A stretch of DNA of 64,000 nt from Sphingobacterium sp. CZ-UAM (GTDB taxonomy: Bacteria; Bacteroidota; Bacteroidia; Sphingobacteriales; Sphingobacteriaceae), in contig NZ_MTCM01000001.1 of NCBI RefSeq assembly GCF_002000245.1, positions 1,922,001 through 1,986,000 on the forward strand. The letters run 5' to 3'. The notes beneath the pieces were generated by a model. That model saw only the letters and a list, made by a program, of their open reading frames with translations. It was not told the origin of the DNA and did not search any database. Positions within the stretch are counted from its first letter, which is position 1. Each line of letters opens with the position of its first letter. Positions 1 through 11,566 of this stretch are shown here, piece after piece. A program made the translations under genes and the position numbers.

Positions 1-502
1 ACTTGATTGCTTTGGCTGCTTTAAAAGCCTTTCTGAAATAAGGGGCCGCCTGTTCGTGAATGTCCTGCTTATCACTGATCCATTTTCCTTTCCACTGCAT
101 TCCCATCATTCCTGTTTCAAAGGAGGCGATGGAGGATGTACTTGGCCTTCCATTTTTGTCCCAGACAAGAACTCTCCAAAAATATTTTGTCTGCGGTTCC
201 AAAGTCGATCCATCATACTGAACCAAGATGTCGGAATTAGACTGCTTTCCACTATTCCAAATACGGGATTTATTTTTCACTAGGGCTGTTGAATCCCTGT
301 CTACCAAGATTTGATAAGCAGATTGCTTTGCGCCCTGTCGCTTATCATCCAGCTGCCAGCTTAAACGGGGATTTAATTTGTCTACACCCAAGGGGTTCTC
401 CAAATGTTCGCATCGGAGTGCAATAGGTACACATTCTTTTTGCTGCTGTGCATGCAATAACGTCCCCATGCTCAGCATGATCATCAGTAAAGTCTTCCTC
501 AT
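1..502 (-). CDS. GH78 alpha-L-rhamnosidase, N-terminal part (cut by window edge)
   Basis: Only the first 167 codons are in the window; the gene continues past position 1. The ATG at 502 opens a signal peptide (MRKTLLMIMLSMGTLLHAQ), so the enzyme is exported. Residues 30-49 contain RCE, ENPLGV and PRLSW, which is the typical opening of Bacteroidota family 78 rhamnosidases. A fibronectin-like stretch follows (YFWRVLVWDKNG). The family removes terminal L-rhamnose from plant and bacterial glycans, usually in the periplasm. The catalytic domain lies outside the window, so the assignment rests on the N-terminal signature alone. It is divergent from the thiamine operon. Confidence 0.8.
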   Translation of the reverse strand, partial: MRKTLLMIMLSMGTLLHAQQQKECVPIALRCEHLENPLGVDKLNPRLSWQLDDKRQGAKQSAYQILVDRDSTALVKNKSRIWNSGKQSNSDILVQYDGSTLEPQTKYFWRVLVWDKNGRPSTSSIASFETGMMGMQWKGKWISDKQDIHEQAAPYFRKAFKAAKAIK

Positions 503-742
503 ATTTCGTAGATACATGTTGACCTCTTGTGTTTCCCACGATGAAAATAGAATGCGTTTCCTAAGAAATCAGGGATGAATTCAGCAGGTTTACAAAAGGA
601 CGTTAAATTGTTTTAGTTGATTTAAAAACGAATATATCAAATATTTTCAACATAATAAACAGCCTTGTCTTATTGCAACAGTATTTAAAATTAACAGGGA
701 TGTTTTGGATTTTTCATCAAAATAGTCCTATATTAGTTGCGA

Positions 743-822
743 CTTTAGGGGTGTCTGCATATGCGGGCTGAGATTTTACCCTTATAACCTGATCCAGATC
801 ATACTGGCGTAGGGAAAAGTAA
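743..822 (+). promoter_or_regulatory. TPP riboswitch (THI element)
   Basis: The conserved TPP aptamer core is visible: GGGGTGTCTGCATATGC, then GGGCTGAGA, ACCTGATCCAGATCATACTGG and GTAGGGAAAAGT, in the expected order. It lies about 70 bases upstream of thiS. Binding of thiamine pyrophosphate is expected to switch off the downstream operon; whether by attenuation or by blocking translation is not clear here. The 240 bases between the rhamnosidase start and this element hold no gene. A weak promoter-like TATTAGTTG sits near 731. Confidence 0.95.
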
Positions 823-892
823 GCTGTCTACAGGATACATTACCGTATCTTATTGTAGCCATTCCTAAAGTTTTACCAAAAAAATAAAAGGA

Positions 893-1099
893 ATGGAACT
901 TACAATCAATCATCAAATCCGATTTTTCGACCCCGCGCCAAATTCGCTAGCCGATCTTTTACAGGTTGAACTTTCCGGTAAAACACAAGGTGTCGCTGTA
1001 GCCGTCAATAACCAGGTTATTCCCAAAGACGATTGGCCAAACACATCCCTACGTGCCAGTGACCAGATTCTACTTATTACCGCTACGCAAGGTGGTTAA
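893..1099 (+). CDS. thiS: ThiS sulfur-carrier protein
   Basis: A 68-residue ubiquitin-like sulfur carrier ending in the required C-terminal Gly-Gly (ATQGG). ThiF adenylates this terminus, a thiocarboxylate forms, and it supplies sulfur for the thiazole ring made by ThiG and ThiH. Length and the final diglycine fit ThiS. It is the first gene after the TPP riboswitch and sits 42 bases ahead of thiC. Confidence 0.93.
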   Translation: MELTINHQIRFFDPAPNSLADLLQVELSGKTQGVAVAVNNQVIPKDDWPNTSLRASDQILLITATQGG

Positions 1100-1129
1100 C
1101 CATCTTTGGAACTTATTCAATATACCTAA

Positions 1130-3564
<2,435 letters not shown>

Positions 3565-4144
3565 CGCAGGCTGAACAAAAGAACAATATCCTAAAAGCCC
3601 TGGACGCCGGAGCCACATGGATACAGATCCGATGGAAACAGGCGGGAGAAGCAGAATTCGCCATACTTGCGAAGCAAATACAACAGGTTTGCCAGCAGTT
3701 TGGAGCCAAATGTATCATCAATGATGATGTACACCTGGCCAAGCAACTGGATGTGGATGGTGTACATCTTGGCTTAACGGATTGCGGTATCGCGGAAGCT
3801 CGGCAGTTGCTAGGCCCCGAAAAAATTATCGGTGGCACCGCAAATAGCCTGCAAGATGTGCAACAGCGGATCGCAGAAAATTGTGACTATATCGGCCTGG
3901 GGCCATTTAAACACACGCATACAAAACAAAAGCTCAGCCCACTATTGGGCTTGGCTGGATATCAACATATCTTCCAGGAAATCCACCGGCTGGAACTCCC
4001 TGCTGTTCCAATTTTTGCTATTGGTGGGATCAGCAGTGCCGAAGATATTCAACATTTAATACAGACAGGAGTTTACGGTGTCGCGGTATCGGGATTGATC
4101 ACGCAAACACCGCACCTTATTTCATCCATTAAAAATCTCTTCGC

Positions 4145-4915
4145 ATGAGCACATTACACATAGCCAATCGCAGCTTCGAATCCAGGTTATTTATGGGAAC
4201 GGGCAAATTTGGCAATCTGACCGAGATGAGCGCAGCCGTTGCTGCTTCGGGTTCACAGCTGGTTACCGTCGCACTGAAACGCATCGACCAGCTTGGAGCC
4301 GATGACGAGTTAACCGCCGCGCTCGACCTTACAAAAATAGACCTGCTTCCGAATACTTCTGGAGCGAGAACAGCCGAAGAAGCTGTCTTAGCGGCTCAGC
4401 TTGCCCGGGAAGCCCTAGAGACAAACTGGGTAAAGCTGGAAATCCATCCGGATCCACGGTACCTGCTACCGGATCCTATTGAGACCCTACGGGCAACAGA
4501 AACACTGGCAAAGCTAGGCTTTGTGGTCATGCCTTATATCCATGCGGATCCGGTGCTCTGTAAACGTCTGGAGAATGCAGGTACCGCTGTTGTCATGCCC
4601 CTGGGAGCTCCGATCGGAAGCAACAAAGGACTTCGTACCCTGGACTTTCTGGAAATTATTATCGAGGAGAGCAATGTCCCCGTCGTCGTTGACGCTGGAA
4701 TCGGCGCCCCTTCGGATGCAGCAAAAGCCATGGAAATTGGGGCGGATGCCGTATTGGTCAACACTGCAATTGCCGTTTCCGGAAATCCAGTACACATGGC
4801 CGAGGCTTTTAAGCAAGCTGTCATCGCTGGACGTCAAGCTTATGAAGCAGGTTTAGGCGCGCTTTCCACCGGCGCGGTCAGTTCAAGCCCGCTAACTTCA
4901 TTTTTATTTGATTGA
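4145..4915 (+). CDS. thiG: Thiazole synthase ThiG
   Basis: A 256-residue TIM barrel that builds the thiazole phosphate ring from deoxyxylulose phosphate, dehydroglycine (from ThiH) and ThiS thiocarboxylate. Diagnostic stretches include [50 protein letters not shown] and [13 protein letters not shown]. Length is normal. It is coupled to thiE by a four-base overlap and followed nine bases later by thiH, its partner. Confidence 0.97.
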   Translation: MSTLHIANRSFESRLFMGTGKFGNLTEMSAAVAASGSQLVTVALKRIDQLGADDELTAALDLTKIDLLPNTSGARTAEEAVLAAQLAREALETNWVKLEIHPDPRYLLPDPIETLRATETLAKLGFVVMPYIHADPVLCKRLENAGTAVVMPLGAPIGSNKGLRTLDFLEIIIEESNVPVVVDAGIGAPSDAAKAMEIGADAVLVNTAIAVSGNPVHMAEAFKQAVIAGRQAYEAGLGALSTGAVSSSPLTSFLFD

Positions 4916-4924
4916 TGCTGCGTT

Positions 4925-6049
4925 ATGAACAATTTTAAAGAGATACTCGATCAATACAGCTGGGAGGACGTTCAGAAGAGAATCTATAACTGCTCCGATC
5001 TGGAGGTACGCCATGCATTAAACAGGGATAATCTGACCTTGAATGATTTCATCGCGCTGATATCGCCGGCAGCAGCACCTTATCTGGAACAGATGGCTGT
5101 CAAAGCCCAGCAGATCACACAACGCCGCTTTGGTAAGACCATACAGCTCTATGCGCCACTTTACCTCAGCAACGAATGTCAGAATATCTGTACCTACTGC
5201 GGGTTCAGCATGGACAATAAAATTCGACGCAAAACCCTGAACAACACAGAACTATTGCTCGAAGCCATGGCGCTCAAATCCATGGGTGTCAATCATGTAT
5301 TATTGGTCAGCGGTGAAGCAAACAAGACCGTGGAAATTAACTATTTTCTGCAGGCCATTACACTGCTCAAACCTCATTTCGCCCAGATATCCATCGAGGT
5401 ACAACCGCTTGAACTGGCGGAGTATCAGTTGCTACAGGCTGCGGGGGTATATGCTATTTTAGTGTACCAGGAGACTTATCATCGGGAGGTCTACAAAAAA
5501 TATCATCCCAAAGGCAAGAAATCCAATTTTGATTACCGGCTGGACACACCCGACCGCATCGGGCAGGCGGGTATCCATAAAATCGGATTAGGCGTGCTAC
5601 TCGGACTAGAAGATTGGCGTGTGGACAGCTTCTTTACCGCAGCCCATATTGCCTATTTGCAAAAGCAGTATTGGCAAACGCGGTATTCAATCTCCTTTCC
5701 GCGGCTACGGCCAGCCGAAGGTTCGGTAGCTCCCAATTTCGATCTATCGGACAAGCATCTGCTGCAATTGATCTGTGCTTACCGCTTGTGGAATGAAAAC
5801 CTGGAAATCTCCATTTCTACCCGGGAAAACGAACGTTTTAGGGACCATATTATCCCTATCGGTGTAACGACAATGAGCGCGGCCTCAAAAACGAATCCTG
5901 GCGGCTATGTCGTCGATCCCCAGGCACTGGAGCAGTTTGAAGTCAGCGACGAACGGGATATGGAGACCATAAAAAAACAAATCCGGAAAATGGGCTATTC
6001 CCCCGTAATGAAAGATTGGGAAAGCAGCTATTCAGGACTAATCCGTTAA
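4925..6049 (+). CDS. thiH: 2-iminoacetate (dehydroglycine) synthase ThiH
   Basis: A 374-residue radical-SAM enzyme that cleaves tyrosine to supply dehydroglycine for ThiG. The radical-SAM cluster motif CX3CX2C is seen as C85-QNI-C89-TY-C92, followed by the GFSM loop. The C-terminal half carries the ThiH blocks SFPRLRPAEG and STRENERFRDH. The presence of ThiH rather than the glycine oxidase ThiO points to the anaerobe-compatible route to thiazole. Confidence 0.97.
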   Translation: MNNFKEILDQYSWEDVQKRIYNCSDLEVRHALNRDNLTLNDFIALISPAAAPYLEQMAVKAQQITQRRFGKTIQLYAPLYLSNECQNICTYCGFSMDNKIRRKTLNNTELLLEAMALKSMGVNHVLLVSGEANKTVEINYFLQAITLLKPHFAQISIEVQPLELAEYQLLQAAGVYAILVYQETYHREVYKKYHPKGKKSNFDYRLDTPDRIGQAGIHKIGLGVLLGLEDWRVDSFFTAAHIAYLQKQYWQTRYSISFPRLRPAEGSVAPNFDLSDKHLLQLICAYRLWNENLEISISTRENERFRDHIIPIGVTTMSAASKTNPGGYVVDPQALEQFEVSDERDMETIKKQIRKMGYSPVMKDWESSYSGLIR

Positions 6050-6053
6050 ATGG

Positions 6054-6764
6054 ATGAAAGAAGACCTTATATTCGAACGCTATAGCCGACAAATCTTTAT
6101 TGAGGAGATCGGTGTTTCGGGACAACGCAAAATCATGGATTCCAAAGTACTCGTCGTTGGGGCGGGCGGACTGGGAAGTCCTGTATTACAATATCTCGCT
6201 GCTGCGGGCATTGGCAAACTTGCTGTGGTCGACTTCGACCGGGTTGAGCTGCATAATCTCAATAGGCAGGTCATCCACAGCGAAAGACAGCTGTATAACG
6301 GCAAGGTCAGCAGCGCCGCCGACTTTATACAGCAGCACAACAGTACAATTGATTTCCGGCCTATACCTGTTAAAATCGAGGCGCATAATGCCGAAGAAAT
6401 TCTTCAGCCTTATGATATCATTGTAGATTGCTGTGACAACTTTAAGACGCGTTACCTGCTCAATGAGACCTGTCTCAAACTCAATAAGCCCCTGGTCTAT
6501 GGCAGTATATATGGATTCGAAGGCCAATTGGCGGTGTTTAATTATTGTGGCAGCAAGAACTTGCTGGACTTATTTCCGACAGCTCCTCCTCCTGAGCTGG
6601 TTCCCAACTGTGATAAAAATGGTGTATTGGGTCCATTACCAGGGATAATAGGTAGTATGATGGCCATGCAGGTACTTAAGCTGGCTGCCGGACTGCCTGT
6701 AGACTGTAATCAATTGACCCTCGTGGATACACTGCACTGGCGCTTTACGAAACTATCTTTTTAA
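6054..6764 (+). CDS. thiF: ThiF/MoeB-family ThiS adenylyltransferase
   Basis: A 236-residue E1-like enzyme expected to adenylate the ThiS C-terminus. The nucleotide-binding glycine loop (VGAGGLGSPVLQYLAAAGIG), the DxDxVxxxNLNRQ motif and the DCCDNFKTR motif are present. Cys186 in VPNCDKNGVLG matches the conserved cysteine of ThiF and MoeB. The two CXXC pairs that bind zinc in E. coli ThiF and MoeB are absent; the matching region reads NYCGSKNLLDLFP. Start chosen at 6054, four bases after thiH; the ATG at 6050 is in another frame. Last gene of the operon; no thiD is present. Confidence 0.9.
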   Translation: MKEDLIFERYSRQIFIEEIGVSGQRKIMDSKVLVVGAGGLGSPVLQYLAAAGIGKLAVVDFDRVELHNLNRQVIHSERQLYNGKVSSAADFIQQHNSTIDFRPIPVKIEAHNAEEILQPYDIIVDCCDNFKTRYLLNETCLKLNKPLVYGSIYGFEGQLAVFNYCGSKNLLDLFPTAPPPELVPNCDKNGVLGPLPGIIGSMMAMQVLKLAAGLPVDCNQLTLVDTLHWRFTKLSF

Positions 6765-6774
6765 AACAGAGCCC

Positions 6775-6810
6775 AAGTAGCTCTCTTCTCTGGGGGAGCT
6801 ACTTATTTAA
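6775..6810 (+). terminator. Terminator of the thiamine operon
   Basis: Nine-base arms AAGTAGCTC and GAGCTACTT enclose a 12-base loop just after thiF. The T run behind it is weak (ATTT). Confidence 0.6.
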
Positions 6811-6905
6811 CGGGAAAATTCATGGAAAAACGCTTATTGGCAAACAATATTTTCTAATTTTAGTTTATATATTAGCAAGCTAAAATCTTAACGATACAAT
6901 CTGGA

Positions 6906-8147
6906 ATGAAAAAAGTAACCTATCCATTACTATCTCTCGCTTTATTACCTTTATTTTCAATTGCCCAAGAGACGAAGATCACTGCTGATGAGCTCTTTGC
7001 CAAAGCACGAAAGGTAGCTTTTGATTCAAAAGATTATCCACAGGCCATTCAATTATCAAAACAGGCCCTTCAACAGGCACCAGAATACACGGACATCAGC
7101 ATCTTTCTTGGACGTCTTTATACCTGGTCGGACAAGGTTGATTCGGCCCGAACACTTTTTCAGGAGCTGGATAAAAAAAATACAAAGGATGAAGACTTTT
7201 TTCTCGCTTATGCTGCGCTGGAGTACTGGAATGATCAGACTGAAAAAGCGACCCAACTGACCGACAAAGGATTGGGTTTTCACCCGCAATCTCAGGACCT
7301 GCTCTTGTTAAAAGCCAAGATTAACTATAGCGCCAATCACTACGAGGTTGCCGAAAATGCCGTCCACCAACTCCTTAAAATCGACCCCAAAAATGCGGAA
7401 GCGCGGTCTCTGGCCAAAAACATTGAAGAATATACCGCTAAAAACGCCATTGGCCTAACCTATAATTTCGTCTATTTTGACAAACAGTTTGACAACAACT
7501 GGCATATCGTTGGCTTGAGCTATAAACGGGCTACGCCAATCGGCTCGGTGATCTTTCGGACAAATTATGCCAATAAGTTTGCGGAGAATGGTGTACAATT
7601 TGAAATGGAAGCTTACCCACGCCTATCCAAGCTATTTTATCTTTATGTCGGAGCAGCCTACTCCAATAATGTGGGCATATTTGCCAAATACCGTACGGGT
7701 GTCTCCTTATACGCCAACTTACCAAACAGTTTTGAAGGGGAAATCGGTTACCGTCAGCTCCATTTCAGTGACAATATCTGGATGTATACAGCTTCCGTCG
7801 GAAAATATTACGAAAACTTCTGGTTCAACCTGCGAACATACCTTACACCCGGCGAGAAGAATATTTCCCAGTCCTATACCGGAACAGTACGTTACTATAC
7901 CAAAGGTGCAAACGATTACTTTGGATTTAGCGCCGGTACAGGTTTGAGTCCCGAAGAAAACCGGAATAATTTATTGGATAACGCCCCGTACAAATTAAAG
8001 ACATTTAAAGTGGGAGCAGAATATAATTTTTCGGTCAAACAAAGCAACCTATTTTCGATCTCCGGCACCTATTATAACCAAGAATTCCGACCAAAAGAAA
8101 AAGGCAATCAATTGGACATCATCCTTGGTTATATCCGCAAATTTTAG
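6906..8147 (+). CDS. TPR plus YaiO-type outer-membrane beta-barrel protein
   Basis: 413 residues with a signal peptide (MKKVTYPLLSLALLPLFSIAQ). Residues about 25-180 form TPR-like helical repeats (AIQLSKQALQQAPEY, EVAENAVHQLLKIDPKNAEA). From about 185 to the aromatic C-terminus (YIRKF) the sequence alternates as an outer-membrane barrel of the YaiO type. TPR-plus-barrel proteins are common export partners of inner-membrane polysaccharide synthases, as PgaA is for poly-GlcNAc. Here the gene faces a glycosyltransferase gene and shares its last four bases with it. Export of the polymer made by that synthase is my inference. Confidence 0.8.
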   Translation: MKKVTYPLLSLALLPLFSIAQETKITADELFAKARKVAFDSKDYPQAIQLSKQALQQAPEYTDISIFLGRLYTWSDKVDSARTLFQELDKKNTKDEDFFLAYAALEYWNDQTEKATQLTDKGLGFHPQSQDLLLLKAKINYSANHYEVAENAVHQLLKIDPKNAEARSLAKNIEEYTAKNAIGLTYNFVYFDKQFDNNWHIVGLSYKRATPIGSVIFRTNYANKFAENGVQFEMEAYPRLSKLFYLYVGAAYSNNVGIFAKYRTGVSLYANLPNSFEGEIGYRQLHFSDNIWMYTASVGKYYENFWFNLRTYLTPGEKNISQSYTGTVRYYTKGANDYFGFSAGTGLSPEENRNNLLDNAPYKLKTFKVGAEYNFSVKQSNLFSISGTYYNQEFRPKEKGNQLDIILGYIRKF

Positions 8148-11100
8148 TCTTTCTTCAGGCGACCGAAATAATTGCTGTAAACGCTGTCCGGCAGCAATTG
8201 CTTTTGAGTATAAAACAGTTTGTTCTTGCGCTTAAACAATTCAAAGCGCTTGGACATTTCTTCTTTTGCAGCATCCGAAGCAATATCCTCATTGAGGCTT
8301 CCATCCAGTTGGTATAATTGTCCCTCAGACAGGTGATAATTGCCCCGTACAAAATCAGCCAGCTGATTTTTGCTCTGCATCATGGCAATCCCCTCGCCTT
8401 TTGCCGACACACCTTTATCAAGCCCCTGGCCGATCCAGGTCACCTGAGCTGGAGTTTTCAGCGCAAAATTTTCTCTATAATAGGCCAGCAACGAAGGGGC
8501 TACATCAAAGTGGCTTACAAAGTTGCGGAAGGTTTTTGCTTCTTTTAATAGTGGTGAATAAATCAAAAGTGGTACATGATAACGGTCGATCTTGCTCTGT
8601 AGCGGGATCTCCGGCATGGCATGGTCTCCCGTGATGACAAAAATGGTATTTGCAAAATCGGGTCTCTTGCTATACTCCTTAAAAAACTGTTCCATAGCAT
8701 CGTCCAAATTTAAGACCGAAACAAGCTGGGTCCGATTTTCCAGGGCCCACTTTTTTTGCGTTGAGGACAACTCCATAGATGCAATCCGCTGATCAAATAA
8801 CTGCTCATAATGGGCCACATTATTAATCAGGAAGGGATTATGTGTAGATAGTGTCAGCAGCACATGGAAATAGGGATCCGCTTGCACTTTCTGTACTTCA
8901 AGCAATTTGCTAAATACAGCCTGATCTTCATAGCCCCAGCTTTCGCCTCCTTTTTCCGGTAACTTCTTATAGGGTGGAGCAAAAGCGTCCTGGTCAATAA
9001 ACCTATCAATCTTGTTATAGTCCATGAATTTTTTCATGAAATCGAAATTGGAGTTGCCGCCATAGAAGAACCCTGTATTGAACCCATTATGCTTTAGAAT
9101 GTTGAACAGATTAAAGTGATCCGGCAAAGTATCCTGCTCAAGGAAACCATGCATGGCGAAAGGCAATGATCCCGTTAATGTAGGTAATACGGAGAATGTC
9201 CGTCCCGAAGAGCTCATGTTATTATCCCAATACAGCGATTGCTTTTTTAATGAACCTATAAATGGTGTAAAGTTGCCGATATACCCATTTTCCGAACTAT
9301 AGGCATGGCCTAAGCCCTCAATCACAAGAATGACTAAATTGGGCGGCCTCGTTGTCTTCTTTAAATAGGCTCCCAGGAAATCCTTAGTGTCCTCAGTTTT
9401 CAGAAAAGGGAATTTACTATTCAGTTCTTTGGTATCCACTTCATCCTGATAAAATGCCGCCAGCATGCCGGGATGTTCCGCCACATAATCTGACAAATTA
9501 GATTCAAAAAAATACCGCCATTTACTTCGGCTTGCATTGGCTACGAATTCATCTTTTGTCAAAGCGCTTCCCAAAATCGAACCTGAAGAAATAAAATAGG
9601 ATATAAAACCCAAAGACAAACATGAAATACCCACATAAGCCTTTTTAAAAGTCTGCTTATTGGCAATCCAGAGGGGAACCCAGGCAATCGCAATCAATAC
9701 TAAAAGTAAAGCGATATTTGTAAAATTCAACATGCCACTGGCTTCCAAAATCTGCTTCAGCTCTTCGGAATTGTAATAAAATAAGTCTGCACCCAGCAGG
9801 TTTCTCGATTCAGCAAAATACAAAAACAGGATAAATTGAATGACTATGATTGCTGAAAACGATAAGACCAGCAGAAACTTGGACCAAAAACTGCTGATAA
9901 ACTGAAGCAATAAATAACCTAATCCCAAGCAGCCTAACACCTGAAAGGCAAAAATCAGGTTGTCCACAAGCAAATATTTACCTGCATCCGCCTCCGTAAG
10001 CTGGGCAAAGCGTCGACCATACCACCACCATTCCGCCCCAATAGATAAAATATACAGCACAAAGAAAACCAATATAACAGGACCAATTCCCTGCAAAGCT
10101 GCATTTAATCGCTTAGCCAGGTATTTCCAAACAGACTCATTCGCCTCTTTTTGCTGAAACCCCTGTCTTGTCATTTCGCCCCAGCCATGCTGCTTGCGAA
10201 AATAATCCACGACTCCCTGCACACCGGCTTTGACAACAATGGGATGAAAATATAAAGGCTCAAGAACCGCTGTTGTAATTAAGGTCGAAAGATCCCTTTT
10301 TTTTGTATAGACCTGATGACTGACAAGGTCAACCAAGATGGCATAGATGGAATAGAGAATTCCGGAAGCGATGACCAGTGAAAATAAAGCAAAGAAGAAG
10401 GGCCAGTTAATAATGCCTAAAATAAAAAAGATCACAAAAATAATGTAGCCTGTAAATTCGACGATAGGGCCTAAAAACTCGAATAAAAACCAATATGGCA
10501 TACTGATCATCCCAAAACGGCCATATTTGGGATTAAACATCAGCTTGCGGTGCTTCCATAGCGTCTCCATAGTCCCTCTCATCCAGCGGTTGCGTTGTTT
10601 GCGCAAGATCTCTTTCGATTCTGGCACTTCTGTCCAGCACAAGGGATCGGGAATATTAACGACTTCATAGGCTTGTTTCTGCTCTTCCATATAGCGTCGC
10701 ATACGGACTACGAGCTCCATATCTTCACCTACAGTATTTCTGTCATAGCCACCACAGGCCAAAACGATCTGACGATCGAAAGCCCCGAAGGCACCAGAAA
10801 TCAGAATCAGTCCAGAAGCGCGGGACCAGGCCATCCGTCCCAGAATAAAGGCACGGATATATTCCAAAGCTTGTGTGCGACCCAACCAGGACTTTGGAAG
10901 ATTGACATCCGTTACAGATCCATTAACCACATTGCAATTATTGGCCAGACGTATTACCCCGCCACAGGCAATAACACGTTTGTCTGTTTGTTCCAGAAAA
11001 GGTTTCGCTAATTTTAAAATTGCATCCTGTTCAAGAATGCAATCGACATCAATACAGACAATATAATCACCGGCAGAAATATTGACTCCGACATTCAGTG

Positions 11101-11566
11101 CATCTGCCTTACCCCCATTCTCTTTGTCGACAACAATAAGTTTTTTAAAGGCAGGATTTTTACTCTTATAGATACCCCGGATTTCTTTGGTTTCAATATT
11201 TCCCTGGACAAAAAAAGACGTGGGTTCAAGTTCGTAAGCTGCGATCAGCTTTTGCATGGAATCATCCTTACTTCCATCATTCACAATGATAATTTCCAAA
11301 TTATGGTAATAGAGGGATAATAAGGAGCGTACATTTTCAATGATGGTCATGCCCTCATTATAGGCAGGTGCAATCAGACTGAAGGTCGGTGCATTGGGAT
11401 TTGTAGCAACGATGCTATAATCGGTAAACGCGTTTTTATGTTTATAGCGAAATACCGCCCCATAAGCATACAGCCCTATCCAAGTATAAATAATACATAC
11501 GGCAGCAGAGTATAACAAAAATAGCCAAACTACAATTTCATAGACAATATGGGAAAACTCTAACAT
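8144..11566 (-). CDS. Processive GT2 glycosyltransferase fused to an LtaS-like sulfatase/phosphoglycerol transferase domain
   Basis: 1140 residues with two enzymes in one chain. After an N-terminal membrane segment (about 8-35), residues 50-340 are a family 2 glycosyltransferase: PAYNEG, VNDGSKDDS, VDVDC, GEDMEL and the processive-synthase motif QxxRW (Q324 to W328), as in cellulose, hyaluronan and PgaC synthases. Several membrane helices follow (about 360-430 and 490-680). Residues about 735-1050 form an alkaline-phosphatase-fold domain like LtaS or OpgB: E750 in VIEGLG, T790 in SGRTFSVLPTLTG (candidate nucleophile) and D981-H982 in TGDHAMPE. I infer synthesis of a beta-linked polysaccharide and its decoration with phosphoglycerol or a similar head group. 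Sugar and donor cannot be read from the sequence. Last gene of a four-gene operon, overlapping the HEAT gene by seven bases. Confidence 0.88.
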   Translation of the reverse strand: MLEFSHIVYEIVVWLFLLYSAAVCIIYTWIGLYAYGAVFRYKHKNAFTDYSIVATNPNAPTFSLIAPAYNEGMTIIENVRSLLSLYYHNLEIIIVNDGSKDDSMQKLIAAYELEPTSFFVQGNIETKEIRGIYKSKNPAFKKLIVVDKENGGKADALNVGVNISAGDYIVCIDVDCILEQDAILKLAKPFLEQTDKRVIACGGVIRLANNCNVVNGSVTDVNLPKSWLGRTQALEYIRAFILGRMAWSRASGLILISGAFGAFDRQIVLACGGYDRNTVGEDMELVVRMRRYMEEQKQAYEVVNIPDPLCWTEVPESKEILRKQRNRWMRGTMETLWKHRKLMFNPKYGRFGMISMPYWFLFEFLGPIVEFTGYIIFVIFFILGIINWPFFFALFSLVIASGILYSIYAILVDLVSHQVYTKKRDLSTLITTAVLEPLYFHPIVVKAGVQGVVDYFRKQHGWGEMTRQGFQQKEANESVWKYLAKRLNAALQGIGPVILVFFVLYILSIGAEWWWYGRRFAQLTEADAGKYLLVDNLIFAFQVLGCLGLGYLLLQFISSFWSKFLLVLSFSAIIVIQFILFLYFAESRNLLGADLFYYNSEELKQILEASGMLNFTNIALLLVLIAIAWVPLWIANKQTFKKAYVGISCLSLGFISYFISSGSILGSALTKDEFVANASRSKWRYFFESNLSDYVAEHPGMLAAFYQDEVDTKELNSKFPFLKTEDTKDFLGAYLKKTTRPPNLVILVIEGLGHAYSSENGYIGNFTPFIGSLKKQSLYWDNNMSSSGRTFSVLPTLTGSLPFAMHGFLEQDTLPDHFNLFNILKHNGFNTGFFYGGNSNFDFMKKFMDYNKIDRFIDQDAFAPPYKKLPEKGGESWGYEDQAVFSKLLEVQKVQADPYFHVLLTLSTHNPFLINNVAHYEQLFDQRIASMELSSTQKKWALENRTQLVSVLNLDDAMEQFFKEYSKRPDFANTIFVITGDHAMPEIPLQSKIDRYHVPLLIYSPLLKEAKTFRNFVSHFDVAPSLLAYYRENFALKTPAQVTWIGQGLDKGVSAKGEGIAMMQSKNQLADFVRGNYHLSEGQLYQLDGSLNEDIASDAAKEEMSKRFELFKRKNKLFYTQKQLLPDSVYSNYFGRLKKD

